Of a stretch of DNA of 64,000 nucleotides, positions 32,412 to 44,010 are shown one piece after another. The first letter of the stretch is position 1. The number at the start of each line of letters is the position of its first letter. Under the pieces are notes generated by a model. The model ran no database searches. It had not been told where the DNA came from and was given only the letters and a program-made list of their open reading frames with translations. This stretch comes from Calliopum simillimum. Its lineage: Eukaryota > Arthropoda > Insecta > Diptera > Lauxaniidae. Position numbers and translations under genes: made by a program. The DNA lies in assembly GCA_951812925.1 (NCBI GenBank), contig OX638370.1:101570897-101634896 (forward strand), written 5' to 3'.

Positions 32412-33075
32412 ACTAGTAAGGGTGTAAATTTTGGCCTGGCCAAAAAATAAATACCCTACACTGCAGTATTTTGAAAAGTTTGCTTATATGGGAGGTGCCA
32501 CGCCCTCTTGTCCGAGTACACCCAGTTTTTGTTCAGAGCTTGCATTTATAGTTTTTAGTGTCAGAGTGAAATTTAGTTGGATTATCTCAAAAAACTCTTT
32601 CAGTATAGCATTTTGAATCTTTAGCTTATATGGGAGGTGCCACGCCCTCTTGTCCGAATTCGCTCAAATTTTTATTAGAGCTTGCGCTTACAATTCGTAG
32701 TACTTATATGTATTGTGGTTGCATTGTCGTGAAAAATACTCCTAAAATTGCATTTTGAATATAATTTTTGTATGGGCGGTAGGCGTGTCCGTTGACCGAT
32801 TTTGCTCATTTTCAATCCCCCGAGCTAACTTTGACGACGAAGGCAGTGTACCAAATTTCATTGAATTATCTTGCTCAGTTTTCCCAAAAAGTGTATTTCA
32901 ACACACAGCCAGCCACCCAGCCAGCCAGCCAGCCAGCCAGACAGACGGACATGGCTATATCGACTCAGGAGGTGACGCTGATCAAGAATATATATACTTT
33001 TCTATACCTGCCACGTCTCCTTCTCTGCGTTACAAACGGAAGGACAAAGTGAATATACCCTGGGTGTAGGGTATA
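32412..33075 (+). mobile_element. Helitron/DINE-like (mini-me type) repeat, copy 1
   Basis: It starts CTAGTAAGGGTG. It has two internal units containing TATGGGAGGTGCCACGCCCT, a microsatellite of CAGC/CAGA units (32907-32945), then GACGGACATGGCTATATCGA and TGATCAAGAATATATATACT. It ends at TATACCCTGGGTGTAGGGTA, which can form a hairpin. This order, including the CAGC/CAGA tract, matches dipteran DINE-1/mini-me repeats as I know them. Other copies: 46027-46200 (5' part) and 49441-50628 (inverted, with more internal units). Confidence 0.65.
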
Positions 33076-33518
33076 AAAAAAAAAAACAGGCCAGTTCACT
33101 TAAGCCATTGAACAAAAAGAAAAAGTTAGTTATAAGATTTTTTCGAAAAGTTGTAAGGCAATTCAATTGCAGAATTAGAAAAAATCTTTTTGCAATAAAT
33201 TCTTTGGAAGTTCGCAAATTGAAATAATTTTTTTATACAGAAATGCAATCAACTAGAGAGTAATTTTATTGCTACCTTATTGTTGTTCCCCATGATTGTT
33301 TTCTTCAGAATAACTCGTACAAGGTTTTCAATTCGTATCAAATACCAAGAAATCATTTATTTCGATATTACAAATTAAATTTCATTGAATTTTGAATGGT
33401 GCTTTGATAAACTATAATGCACGTGTTAGACAATTAAAAAAGAAATAGAAATTTAATGAAAATCACAGGAACCATTGAAAAACGTGTGGACAATTTTTAA
33501 AATCTAAAGATTTTTGTA
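33076..33518. other. gene-free stretch
   Basis: AT-rich; nothing recognised. Confidence 0.5.
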
Positions 33519-34809
33519 CAGGGTGGCTGATTCGAACTGTTACCAACTTCAGATAGACTTATCTGACAGATGGAACATGACAGCTGTCTAAAAATTGGCA
33601 TGATGTTAGTTCATTCTATTGTCAACAAGTAACCAAAAGCATTTGCGCGTCAATTTATTGAAAATAAAAAATTTTCGAAATGGAATTCAAACGTAATAGT
33701 GTGATTGCTCTTTATTTGGCTGGAAAATCGCAACCAGCAATTGTTCGTGAGCTGAAACATTTAAAAGTGAATAAAATGTTTGTGTATCGGACCATAACAC
33801 GTTACAATGGTACGGGCAGCGTTGCCAAACGACATGGTGGTGGTCGGAAAATAACTGCAACATCACCAGAAATGGTTCGAAAGGTGAAGGCCAGAATTGA
33901 GCGAAATCCGAGACGCAGTGGCAGACAAATGGCTGCCGAGCTGAAAGTATCGCGTGAACGAATGCAACACATATTGTCAAACAAGCTCGGACTAAAGGCC
34001 CTCAAGTTCCAAAAGGCGCATGATCTCACTCCTGCTCAAAAAAAAGTTAGGCTCGATAGAGCCAAGGAGTTGTTGCGCTTGCACGCCGCCGGAAATCTGT
34101 CACAAATTGTCTTCTCTGATGAGAAAAATTACTATATCCAGCAATATGTAAACAAACAAAATGATCGGGTTTACTTGACAGAGAGGTCCTACGAAAATTT
34201 GAATGTTCGTTTGGCCACCAGGACTCAGGCACCACCGCATGTGATGGTTTGGGCTGCAGTGACTGCTGATGGGCGCTCACAACTCGTTTTTTTGGCCGCT
34301 GGCGTCAAAGTAAACGCCCAGGTGTATCGTGAATCAGTGTTGGAGGGTGCTTTACTACCGTGGGCACGCAAACATTTCGGTCGCAAGCCATGGACATTCC
34401 AACAAGACTCGGCACCGTCACACAAAGCTCGTGTGAATCAAGAATGGTTAGAAAAAAACGTTCCTAGCTTCATTTCTGCTCAACAATGGCTCTCAAATTC
34501 GCCTGATGCGAATCCGCTGGATTTCTCAATCTGGGGTATGTTGGACAGGAAGGTCTTGACTAAAAAATGCCAGAGCGTTGATGCGCTAAAAGTGGCCCTT
34601 CAACGAGAATGGCGCAAACTTTCACAAAATCAAATTCGTGCAGCATGCGACTCGTTCTTCGACCGTCTACGGGCCATATCAAAAATCACAGGTAGATTCT
34701 TAAAATCTGAACATTTCCCAACAATTATAGCGTTTGATCAATAAAATCTGTGCATGGAAACTAAAAATATATTCTTTTGAATTGGTAACACTTCGAATCA
34801 GCCACCCTG
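33519..34809 (+). mobile_element. apparently intact DD37D mariner-type transposon
   Basis: The element is 1291 bp, bounded by inverted repeats of about 28 bp with one mismatch, starting CAGGGTGGCTGATTCGAA. TA is on both sides (33517-33518, 34810-34811). It contains one unbroken transposase gene. It has few signs of decay and is probably young. Confidence 0.9.
33680..34744 (+). CDS. mariner-type transposase, DD37D
   Basis: A 354-residue transposase starting at the first ATG after the left end (context CGAAATGG). The N-terminus holds two helix-turn-helix regions: residues about 1-45 (NSVIALYLAGKSQPAIVREL) and about 75-100 (RSGRQMAAELKVSRERMQHI). Between them is a basic stretch RHGGGRK like the GRPR/AT-hook segment of this superfamily. 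The catalytic residues are D147 (FSDEKNYYIQQYVNKQND), D243 (FQQDSAPSH) and D281 (SPDANPLDFSIWG), with 37 residues between the last two. That is the spacing of the maT/DD37D group. The frame is uninterrupted, so the enzyme could be active on its own ends; activity is inferred, not shown. Confidence 0.92.
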   Translation: MEFKRNSVIALYLAGKSQPAIVRELKHLKVNKMFVYRTITRYNGTGSVAKRHGGGRKITATSPEMVRKVKARIERNPRRSGRQMAAELKVSRERMQHILSNKLGLKALKFQKAHDLTPAQKKVRLDRAKELLRLHAAGNLSQIVFSDEKNYYIQQYVNKQNDRVYLTERSYENLNVRLATRTQAPPHVMVWAAVTADGRSQLVFLAAGVKVNAQVYRESVLEGALLPWARKHFGRKPWTFQQDSAPSHKARVNQEWLEKNVPSFISAQQWLSNSPDANPLDFSIWGMLDRKVLTKKCQSVDALKVALQREWRKLSQNQIRAACDSFFDRLRAISKITGRFLKSEHFPTIIAFDQ

Positions 34810-34811
34810 TA

Positions 34812-35294
34812 CATGCAAGTCAAAATATTTTATTAATGTCGAAAAATGAAGAAAAAATCTTAATAGATTGATGTAGGCGAATGTTGATGAGTTTAAAAAT
34901 TGTAAAGTATTCTGAAGAAATTCAGAAATGTTGATAAAGCTGAGAATAAATTTAAAAGCTGTTGACACAATTGAAAAAAGTCCATAAAATTTAAAAAAAT
35001 CCAAAAATCTATATATGAATACGTGAACAGTTTTTGTTGCGCCCGATTTTCGATATTTTTTTTATATATGAAAGGTACTGTGGTGCAGAATGCACAAAAT
35101 TATCCTTATAAGTTGCCATTAAGGCATTTAAAAACAGGATCAAAGTTTCCCATACAATTACAACAACAACAGCACCCATAATGTTATGCTGTGTGTTGTT
35201 AAGAAAGTGAAATGTGAAGTGAAGTGAAGTGAGAGAAATTTTGTTGTTGTTGTTCTCTTGCTTGCAAAAACCTGGTTCGTTGCACTCTGTCCAC
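34812..35294. other. degenerate repeat and gene-free stretch
   Basis: 34836-35000 resembles the degenerate repeat field of 9100-10350 (AATGTTGATAAAGCTGA). The rest has no recognised feature. Confidence 0.5.
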
Positions 35295-35935
35295 GTTCTG
35301 AGACGATATTTCGGATGTTTTTCGATATTTTGGAGCTTTGCCGTTATTTTAGATGTTTTTGTATACTGTTGGTCTTTTATCGATATTTTGGATGTTTCTC
35401 GATACTTTTGGACTTTTACCGATATTTTGGATGATTTTCGATACTTTTGGACTTTTACCGATATCTTGGATGTTTTTCGATACTTTTGGACTTTTATCGA
35501 TATATTGGGTGTTTTTCGATACTTTTGGACTTCAACCGATACTTTGGATGTTTTTCGATACTTTTGGACTTTTATCGATATTTTGGATGTTTTTCGATAC
35601 TTTTGGACTTCAACCGATATTTTGGATGATTTTCGATACTTTTGGACTTTTACCGATATTTTGGATGTTTTTCGATATTGTAGGACTTTTACCGATATTT
35701 TGGATGTTTTTCAATACTTTTGGACTTTTACCGATATTTTGAATGTTTTTCGATACTTTTAAACTTTTATCGATATTTTGCATGTTGCTCGATACTTTTG
35801 GACTTTTACCGATATTTTGGATGTTTCTCGATAATTTTGAACTTTTGCCGATGTATTGGGTATTTCTCGATACTTTGGACTTTTACCGATATTTTGGACG
35901 TTTTTCAATACTTTTGGACTTTCAACGTTTTCTTT
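35295..35935 (+). repeat. 39-bp minisatellite, about 16 units
   Basis: Units of 39 bp with the parts CGATATTTTGGATGTTTTTC and GATACTTTTGGACTTTTAC. Because 39 is a multiple of three, long open frames arise in several phases (for example repeated DILDVFRYFWTFT), with a 177-codon frame at 35229-35762. There is no sign of a gene: all three forward frames are open over parts of the array and the product would be a low-complexity hydrophobic repeat. Confidence 0.9.
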
Positions 35936-36888
35936 GAATTGTTTAATATTTTCGATGCATATGTTCTGCAGTTCTGCAATGACCTTGCCTATTACTATGT
36001 AATGGTTTTTGGTTTTGTGCAATTTTTGCAGTGAGATGCGGTTTGATAATACTTTGTCACGGCTGAAATTCAACACAGGTTCTTATGCCTTAATATGCTC
36101 ACTCCTAAAGAAGAAAGCTTAAGAAAAATGTATGTGCGAGTGGTGTCATGTGCCTAAAGAGAAAATGGGTTATCTCGGCTAATGTGGAATTTAGGCAAAC
36201 GGTTTTTTGAGAAAGAATATTAATCTTTTTTTTTTAGTAGAAGGTGCCTCGCTCCTAAAATGAAATACGCTAGCTACCACGGCTAAGCCACTACACCAAT
36301 CTTTATGTAATTCGATTTTGAGATATACTAAGCCTTCTGCATCCAAAAAAGGTTACTACGAGTATTGAGTGTCAATCTGTCAATCTTTAGGAGAATGGCC
36401 AAAATTTGGCCGGCGATGCTAGTATTAATAAATTTGAAAAATCTGAAATATGTCGTTGAAAATTTCAATAATGTTGATAAAGTTCAATCGAGTGGAAAAA
36501 GTGATGATTACTGTTGAAAAAGTCGAAATGGATTGGAGAGTTAACATAGTCAGAAAATTTTTGATAAATTAATTATTTGTTGTAGATTTGTACTAATAAT
36601 TTTTTTATTACTTACATATCAGCATACGTGTAAATGAATGAAATAAGTATTTAGTATAAGTAGCGATTTTTTTTTGTTGTTGTCTACTGCTAGACAGTTA
36701 TGAGAATTTGATAGATAGAAATAGGACAAAAGAATTAATTTATGGTAGAAATTTTATAAAAACTTTTATTTTATTACATTACAATATTCTGCAATTCGTT
36801 TCCTGAGTGCTCTTTGCCCCATCGACACTTTTTGACATTTTGAGTCAAGACTTGTTCTATACGTTTCGAAACATGATCTTTCTAATGC
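35936..36888. other. gene-free stretch with a tRNA-like fragment
   Basis: On the minus strand at about 36230-36297 lies TGGTGTAGTGGCTTAG, an A-box-like sequence, followed by a diverged B-box region and an A-run. It may be the remnant of a tRNA-derived SINE. 36430-36560 holds another patch of the degenerate GTTGATAAAG repeat. Confidence 0.4.
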
Positions 36889-37893
36889 TCACGGTGAGCT
36901 TGAAAAGGGGGTTTGTGGAGCTAAAATGGATCCAAAATTGGCTATTGCAGAAAGTTTCTGTATTATTTCTAGATTATAAAACTGTTAAAATTAAAATCCT
37001 AGCTGATCGTCTTCGGAAGTTATGCACATTTTTGTGTTCATGGTATGCACTTGCATGAAAACCATATAAAATTAAAAAAATGAAGAAAAAAAAAACAGAA
37101 CAAACAAATATAAAAACAGTTATATTTAATGTATTTTGCAATGCTGAATCTGAATCCAGCCTTAAAATTGCTGTATCTTATACGGTTTTTGAGATATCTT
37201 AGCTTAAACAAGGAAAAAACACGGTTTTTGCTATATTTTGACGCTATATAGCTTGAACACGGAACATTTATACGTAGAATCCGATACAATTACTTAAAAC
37301 TCTAATCTTTATTCTTTAAAACTTAATTTAAATTATGTCAATAGCTTTATGTTTCTCCGAAATATCGTAGACTGAAATAATGAAAAAACATGTTTTTTGC
37401 ACTTTTTCAACATTTTAGGTTAGGATATCTCCGAGAAAAATAAAGATATCAACATATCTAAATAAGGTTTTAAAGAAAAAAATTAGAGCTTTGAGTAATT
37501 GTATCGGATTCTACGTATAAATGTTCCGTGTTCAAGCTATATAGCGTCAAAATATAGCAAAAACGGTCTTTTTTCCTTGTTTAAGCTAAGATATCTCAAA
37601 AACCGTATGAGATACAGCAATTTTAAGGCTGGATTCAGATTCAGCATTGCAAAATACATTAAAAATAACTGTTTTTATATTTGTTTGTTCTGTTTTTTTT
37701 TCTTCATTTTTTTAATTTTATATGGTTTTCATGCAAGTGCATACCATGAACACAAAAATGTGCATAACTTCCGAAGACGATCAGCTAGGATTTTAATTTT
37801 AACAGTTTTATAATCTAGAAACAATACAAAAACTTTCTGCATTAGCCGATTTTGGATCCATTTTAGCTCCACATACCCCCTTTTCAGCTCACC
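36889..37893. repeat. 1-kb near-perfect palindrome
   Basis: The left arm (36889-about 37390) and right arm (about 37400-37893) are reverse complements with about 90-95 percent match by eye. They begin CTCACGGTGAGC and end GCTCACCGTG. The axis is near 37395. Each arm contains the core repeat (about 37135-37200 and 37560-37640). The paired small open frames on opposite strands are mirror images and not genes. Confidence 0.85.
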
Positions 37894-38460
37894 GTGTGCT
37901 ATTGTCAGATTGCATCTATCTGCTTTAGTTTCGGAGATATGTTGCACTTTTTTTTTAAAGTTATACGTAAGTAAATTTTTATTTGAGTATATATTTTTTT
38001 AAATTGCGATTTCTCCGTAAATATTGAGCAAATACGTATGAAATTTTTTTCAAATTGTAAGAATTTTATGAAGTGTTTATTTTAAACGTTTCTGCTCAAT
38101 ATTTACGTATAAATCACAATTAAAAAAAAAAAACGTACGCAAATAAAAAATATAAAGTACATAATAATACTCATCAAAACCTCTTCAAAGAACGACTAAA
38201 TAAAAATTTCAGCTTAGCAAGTTAGTTTTTGCTGTGCCAATTTTAAAACACTTGACTCGGTATGTTAGGCAAACTATTCAATAAAATTTTTGGAAATTTT
38301 GGTATGCAAAAATTTCGAGAAGTAAGCATGGCACCAGCCATTTAAACTGTAATTAACATACGATATTCAGGAAAAATAATGAAAGCAACACAAACAAGCA
38401 AAATATGGTTGAAATTTAACAAGTGGTCGTGGAAATTCACATACAATGAGCAAGAATTTA
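37894..38460. other. gene-free stretch
   Basis: Contains a small inverted pair (AATTGCGATTTCTCCGTAAA near 38004 against its complement near 38096) and a repeat also found at about 40190-40290 (CAAGTTAGTTTTTGCTGTGCC). Confidence 0.5.
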
Positions 38461-39155
38461 ATATGATATACATTCCCAGAGGAAAAATTTCAGCGCTTCT
38501 GATCCAAGCACTTCAAAAGTGCTTGTCCCAATAAATGATTCCATATAAGGCTGCAGTAAGAACAACGTGAGTTTGAACCCAGCCTGGGTGATTTTTTTTA
38601 TTTGTTTTTGCATTATTTTTTTTTTTTTTGATTAAATTATTTTTTATTCAACCTTTTTTTATTTCATTTTTCTATTTTCCTTTCTCTTTTTTATTTACTT
38701 TTGCTTACTTGAATTGAAACTGATTGCACAATGATTCTATGTAAGGCTGCAGGAGCATTCGTTTGTCAAATTCTGTTTGGACAACATTTGTTTAATATAC
38801 AAATTTAATACCTCTTCATATCATCGGGCATTGGTGTAGCGGTCAAGGGAGTTGGTAAATGTAAGTAAAAATATCTAGTAGGTGGACGGTCGTGGATTCA
38901 AACCTTGGTGCGGCCAGTTTTTTTTTCTTATTTTTAATTTTATTGAAAAAACGCAGCATTACAAATAATCGCTTTAAAAACTCATTTTTGGTAAGGCTGC
39001 CGTAAGCTTTTGCTCGCTTACATCCTATGACATGCGATGTTAAAAAGAATGTATACATAGTTCTTACGGAGCGGAAGCGCTTATTGGTGAAAAGGATGCA
39101 CTTCAGAAGGGTTTTTGGAGCACTTCTTTTCCCCTTGGATTAGGCTGCTTCATAA
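38461..39155. mobile_element. composite repeat with tRNA-like sequences, copy 3 of the 22.9-kb family
   Basis: 38461-38700 is the inverted copy of the repeat at 25310-25600, from CCCAGAGGAAAAATTTCAGC to a B-box-like GAGTTTGAACCCAG plus T-run. At 38826-38921 lies a better tRNA-like unit: TTGGTGTAGCGGTCAAGG (A-box-like), GTGGATTCAAACC (B-box-like), then a run of nine T. Near 39100-39150 the sequence TTTTCCCCTTGGA loosely mirrors the left end, so the whole may be one compound element. Confidence 0.45.
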
Positions 39156-40339
39156 TTTTTTTAGTTTGCTTTGAAGCAGTCTTATTTACATAAAACTTGA
39201 TAATTTTTATTTGGCATAGTTTGTGTTTTCTAGTAACTCATGAGGAATCAAACTAAGCAAACTCCAAATATCTACTACAGGTCTTCCACCTCAAGTTAAA
39301 CCTTTGCCACATCATTTTGATCTTTTTTCGATTCAAATAAAACTTTTTCCGAATCAACTTAAAATTTTTTGTTTTATTTTAAGGTTAAAATCACTTTAAT
39401 TAAATATTCTTTATTTTATAAGAGGCTAAAACACGATGAAATTTTGAATAAAAACAATAATTTAAATTTTAGTATATTCGTGCTTTTTTGTTTTGGTATT
39501 AGCGTAAAATCTGCATACACAATGTTGGACAGGACGCTAAAACCAACATCCCAAAAGTTGCCTTATTATCAGAACAACAATTGCCGCAGGCATAAAATAT
39601 GTGTAGGCTTTTGGTGTTGACTTTCAGCACTTTGACAGCATTTCTTGAAAAATTTTGCATATTTTATAAACATTTTTCTAAATATTTATATCCTTAGGTT
39701 TTTTGAATATTTTCCTTTGTTTACACAAAAATTAATATACATATAAAATCTGCTTAACCATAAAATGGTAAGTGGGTTTATTAATTTAGCTACAAAATCT
39801 GTGCCATAGCAATATTCTCCCATGTACCTACTTAGTTCAAATGAATTTTAAGACCGTGACATCATTATTGCAACTTGTTACATAATAAAAGGTTGACTGT
39901 AAAAATGTAATCAGTTGCTTATTTATAGTCGCCCAGTACTTACTGTTCAAAACATCCAATGAAATTTTAGTGCAAAGCCACAAAAATAAGGAAATAAAAT
40001 GCGGACATTCAGCAATTTCATTGCCAAGTTATTTGGCAAAGGTATCTTAAAGACTCGTGTGCAATTATTTTACACAATGCAACATAATATGTATGTGCAG
40101 AGAAAAGAAGCTTGTCATTCTTCATTGAATTCCCTAAAATATTATAACTTTTTAAAAATTTAAGTTTTGAAAAAAAATATAAGACAATAATCATGATAAA
40201 AAACTCTTCAAATAACGACCAAAAAATGCTTTAGTTTAACAAGTTAGTTTTTACTGTGCCAAACTCAAAAAACTTGACTCATTATGACATTACGTTTGGC
40301 TCGACACTCCACTTTCAAAATTAACGGCTCAAATAATAC
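39156..40339. other. gene-free stretch
   Basis: AT-rich; nothing recognised apart from the 38.2-kb repeat match near 40190-40290. Confidence 0.45.
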
Positions 40340-40442
40340 CGTTGGTTTTGTGAATTACGAAAAATGACATAAGGAAAAGTTGTTCAGAATAATCCCAGGA
40401 ATCTAACAATTTTCAGTGTTCTGCCAATTTTTAACCACCTTG
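40340..40442. repeat. single arm of the 20.4-kb foldback element
   Basis: Shares GTTGTTCAGAATAATCCCAG, TTTTCAGTGTTCTGCCAAT and the CACCTTGTA terminus with the right end of 20431-21183. The left arm is missing. Confidence 0.7.
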
Positions 40443-40570
40443 TATATGGAGCGATCATGGAAGAACTCTTCTCATTCATTCGTTTTTTCTACCAAAGACT
40501 TTTCTTTAGACGAGTTTTGTTGATAGTATTCGATATTGGATATATAAGGAGTAAAAGGAGTAAAGAAATA

Positions 40571-40726
40571 AACTACCATACCTTAATTGGAGCGTTAGAC
40601 CAGCGTCAGGTGTATTTTACCATCTCGGTCTGTTTCATACTCATACAATTTATACGGAGCATACATAAACAGAGACGGTTAAATTACGCTGACGCTCGTC
40701 TTACGCTCCAATTTAGGTATGGTTGA
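40571..40726. repeat. hairpin of about 155 bp
   Basis: Arms of about 65 bp pair closely (CCATACCTTAATTGGAGCGT against the inverse at 40694-40724) around a small loop near 40640-40655. The size is like a long miRNA precursor or a tiny foldback element. No related copy seen. Confidence 0.7.
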
Positions 40727-41701
40727 TAGGCAGCAATCTCTATTTTTTTATGAACATGTCTGCTAGTTTTTAATCACAAGCTATCATCAAATGCAACCCG
40801 ATGGCACTATCAAACATGTCCATGAATAAAGGAAAGATTGTCACCTTTGTTTCTATACCTCTCACGGTGTCGAAAACTAATTTCAAATAAAATTTTATAT
40901 AACCCCATTTTATATTGCATATGTGTATGTTTTCTTTGAGCAAAAACTATTAAAGAAAACTATTTTTAAAACCTTTTGCCTACCATTTTTTAAAAAGAGG
41001 TCAAAAAACGGCAGACATGAAAAAAAAAAAACAAAACAAACCAAAACAAAAATAGTCATTTTCGATGTAGTTGTCGGTGCTAAATCCAAATCCGGTCTCT
41101 GAATTGCTCTATCACGTATGGTTTTTGAGATATTTTAGCCTAAAAGTTCAAAAACACGATTTTTGAGGCTATATTGAGGACCTATAGAGGACGCACTTTT
41201 CTTTTCTGCTACATGCATCGTTTAGTACTATTCTTCGTCTTCAAAATAAGCTATGAACTGGTCTTATATGGTTTTTTTTTAATAAACAGATTTTTGGGCC
41301 TTTTCGGAACACTTTCCACGTCCATGCGCTGTAAGGCAAAAGAGTTTTTTTTATAGAATTTTGATGAGAGGTATCTCTTCAGAAATTAACGCTGATTTCA
41401 AATTCGAAAGAATTTTTAAAATCTCATCGACAGTTTTTGTTAAAATCGAGCAATTTTTCAGTATAAAATTTTGGGCCATTTTTTTTTTGTGACCAAAATC
41501 TTGAAAACGATGGCCTAAAAGAAAAATTTGAGCAAGAATACACAAGAAAAAAACTTGTCCATCTTTTTTTACTATGTTAGAAATAGAGAACGACTTTAAA
41601 TTTTACACCATTAGAAAGGTATTTGTGTGTAGATATGCACAAAGTTAAAATTGTGTTAATATTTTGATTTTAAGCCAGGTAAAATTAAATACACAAAAGT
41701 A
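40727..41701. other. gene-free stretch with one core-repeat copy
   Basis: The core repeat lies at about 41040-41170 (AAATCCGGTCTCTGAATTGC, GTATGGTTTTTGAGATATTT). No gene. Confidence 0.5.
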
Positions 41702-42496
41702 GGGTAAGGGAGGAAAATATGGACTACGATTAGTACGATTTTAGCGTTCGGTGAAGTCGCATGTTGCTGTGAAGTTGTTTTTTCTAAAAAAAGTTTTAGT
41801 AATTCATTTTTTCTAGTGAGTAAATATCATTTTACTTAAAAGACATCGTGTTTTTAAATAAATCATTGATTATATAAAGTCAGTGAATATCATTCATAAT
41901 TTATTAGCACAAATTAGTTCATTAACTGCAAGAGTTTTTGATAAAAAAATCATTAATTTCACTAACACGTGCTGCGGGGTACTATGGACCACCAAAAAAA
42001 AAAAACCTCAAAAACAAATGTATTTATCATCTTCTTATGATGGGGAATCTAGCTTCAGGTTTCATGACGAGTCTGATGGTCATTATTTTTGTAATTCGTA
42101 AGCTATAAAGGAAAAGAAAATGAAAAATGCATATAATGTAATACCCTTTATTAAGAAGATCGCCGTGGCGAAATTTGGGTTGAATGTGTAACCTCACGTT
42201 CTTAGAGTCATGAAAAATGTGCCGGATGTGGAAGTGACATTTTTATATGGAACTTCTGTACCAAATAAACATGTGGGGCAATATGGACCATGTAGTCCAT
42301 ATAACACTACACTTTTTATTTATTTTCATTTTGAGTATTTTCAGTTTTTTAATTTTTGTTCTTTATCCTGAGTGAATCAGAATAAAGGTGAATTGTTTTC
42401 TTTAATGAATGACATAAAATTAATTGTTTTGTTTTATGTTTTTTGAGTTTTATTTAAAAAAGAAAGATTGGTGGTCCATAATTCCCTCTCTTACCC
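41702..42496. mobile_element. non-autonomous element with GGGTAAGGGAGG ends and ATATGGACCA motifs
   Basis: Ends GGGTAAGGGAGGAAAATATG and its close inverse are flanked by TA (41700-41701, 42497-42498). Motifs of the type GGGGTACTATGGACC and GGGGCAATATGGACC recur at about 41975, 42275 and, inverted, near 42292. The layout (G-rich end plus repeated GGGG...TGGACC) parallels the elements at 13138 and 23112. A short frame (41883-42101) with KKKKPQKQMYLSSS and a Ser/Asp-rich tail resembles the region after the proline motif in 13540-14156. It has no catalytic domain. Confidence 0.65.
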
Positions 42497-42498
42497 TA

Positions 42499-44010
42499 CT
42501 AAAAGTGCCCAAAAATTATTTAATACATTTGTGGTCGAATTTTGACCACTTGGTGATTTTAGTAAAAAAAAAAAAACAAACAAATACAAAAATAAATATT
42601 TTCAATGCGATTTGCGATGCTGAATCCTCCTAATTGGGTCTTGGAAATGCTCTATTTCATATGGTTTTTTAAGGTTAAGTAACAAACAAAAAAGACGGTT
42701 TTTGCTATTTTTTGAAGCTATATAACTAGAGTAAGGACCATTCATTCGTAGAATTCGGTACAGAAGCTGAAAGTTCTAACTTTTTTCTTTAAAATCTAAT
42801 TTAAATTATGTCGATATCTTTATTTAAAATCTTGAACAAAGGTTGTTGCTTAGAGTCATATTTATTGTAATCTTCAATAAAATATACATTTTTCAAAAAC
42901 CCAACCTTGACACCGAACTATTTATGTTTAGGTATTTTTTTTTTTTAATTTTAGTCAAGTACAAAAGTCAGATATAAAAGTTTTCTAACTTTTACATTTG
43001 AGTTTTATTTTAAAAGTGTAAAAATAAAATTTTTTCTGAATAAACATAGCACAATCCAAAAGTACCAATTGTACTGGTATTGAACTTAAGAAGAGTTTTA
43101 CTTTGAAGGCTATGCCACATCCATTTAAAAAGAAAATGGCTTCTTTCTGTTTACTATGTATCGACTTGTTGAAACTATCAATATCCTTTTTGTCAAAATA
43201 TTAACAATTTCACAGTTTTTGTTGCTTAGTGTTTTAGTCCCTGTCTATTTGCACACCTCAGGTACTTCTGTTCTTTCGTTATGCATCCATCAGTTGTTTC
43301 TTTCGTATGTATTGATTTTTCTCGCATCCTTAAATTGTTGCTGCAGGGGTAATATTTCCGTCTAATAAAATAACATCATTAAAGTTTAATAGCGTGCACA
43401 AGCAGAGTTCTAATGCCAACATTTTTAATGAGTTTAATAAGCTTTGTGCGATATTGTTTTCGAAAGAATTCTATTCGGCTTTTGCATCAGTTACAAATTT
43501 GGTGAAGTATAGATAGAGCCGGAATGGTATATGTAGGTAGTCTGCTCCTCTCTAAATAGAGCAATGAAAATTTTTATTTTCGATTTATTTTAATGAGACG
43601 ATAAGAGAAAAGATTTTTTGCTTTAGTGATTTTAATAATTGGTATTTGTACTAATTAATTCTCAAGAATGTAGGGTGCTTTTCATAATAAATTATACATG
43701 ATTCTATTTTGAGGCAATGTCACAGGAAGTACATATTGTATTATTCAGTTACTTTTAGGAGAAGCATAGGGCCAAACGAATGCGTTAGTTTGCGATAGCT
43801 CAAATTTTTCTCCATGAATTTACAAATTCTTGAATTCAAACTCTAACGACTATTTCTTCTGACATTTGGTCTAACAGAAAAATTTTTGCTGACTCCATTC
43901 AAGAGAGTGTATCCTATTCATCATTTATCATAAACATGTTTACTATTAAATGCAAAAAAAAAAACATTCGAAAAGTAACACTTTGCAACACATAAAAATA
44001 ATTATAATTA
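42499..44010. other. gene-free stretch with one core-repeat copy
   Basis: A core-repeat half-element lies at about 42555-42750 (TGCGATGCTGAATCC, ATGGTTTTTTAAGG). The rest has no recognised feature. Confidence 0.5.

Noticed and set aside
34047..34425. Open frames antisense to the DD37D transposase
   Set aside because: Shadow frames of a well-supported coding sequence.
35229..35762. 177-codon open frame with a repeating hydrophobic/aromatic protein
   Set aside because: It arises from the 39-bp minisatellite, whose unit length keeps several frames open at once. No start context, splice sites or domain.
36807..37947. Matching small proteins on opposite strands (LKRGFVELKWIQN and relatives; YRILRINVPCSSYIASKYS)
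   Set aside because: They are mirror images from the palindrome arms, so similarity reflects DNA symmetry and not coding conservation.
41883..42101. Independent small gene
   Set aside because: It lies wholly inside the element with GGGTAAGGG ends and resembles transposase-tail remnants, so it is treated as part of that element.
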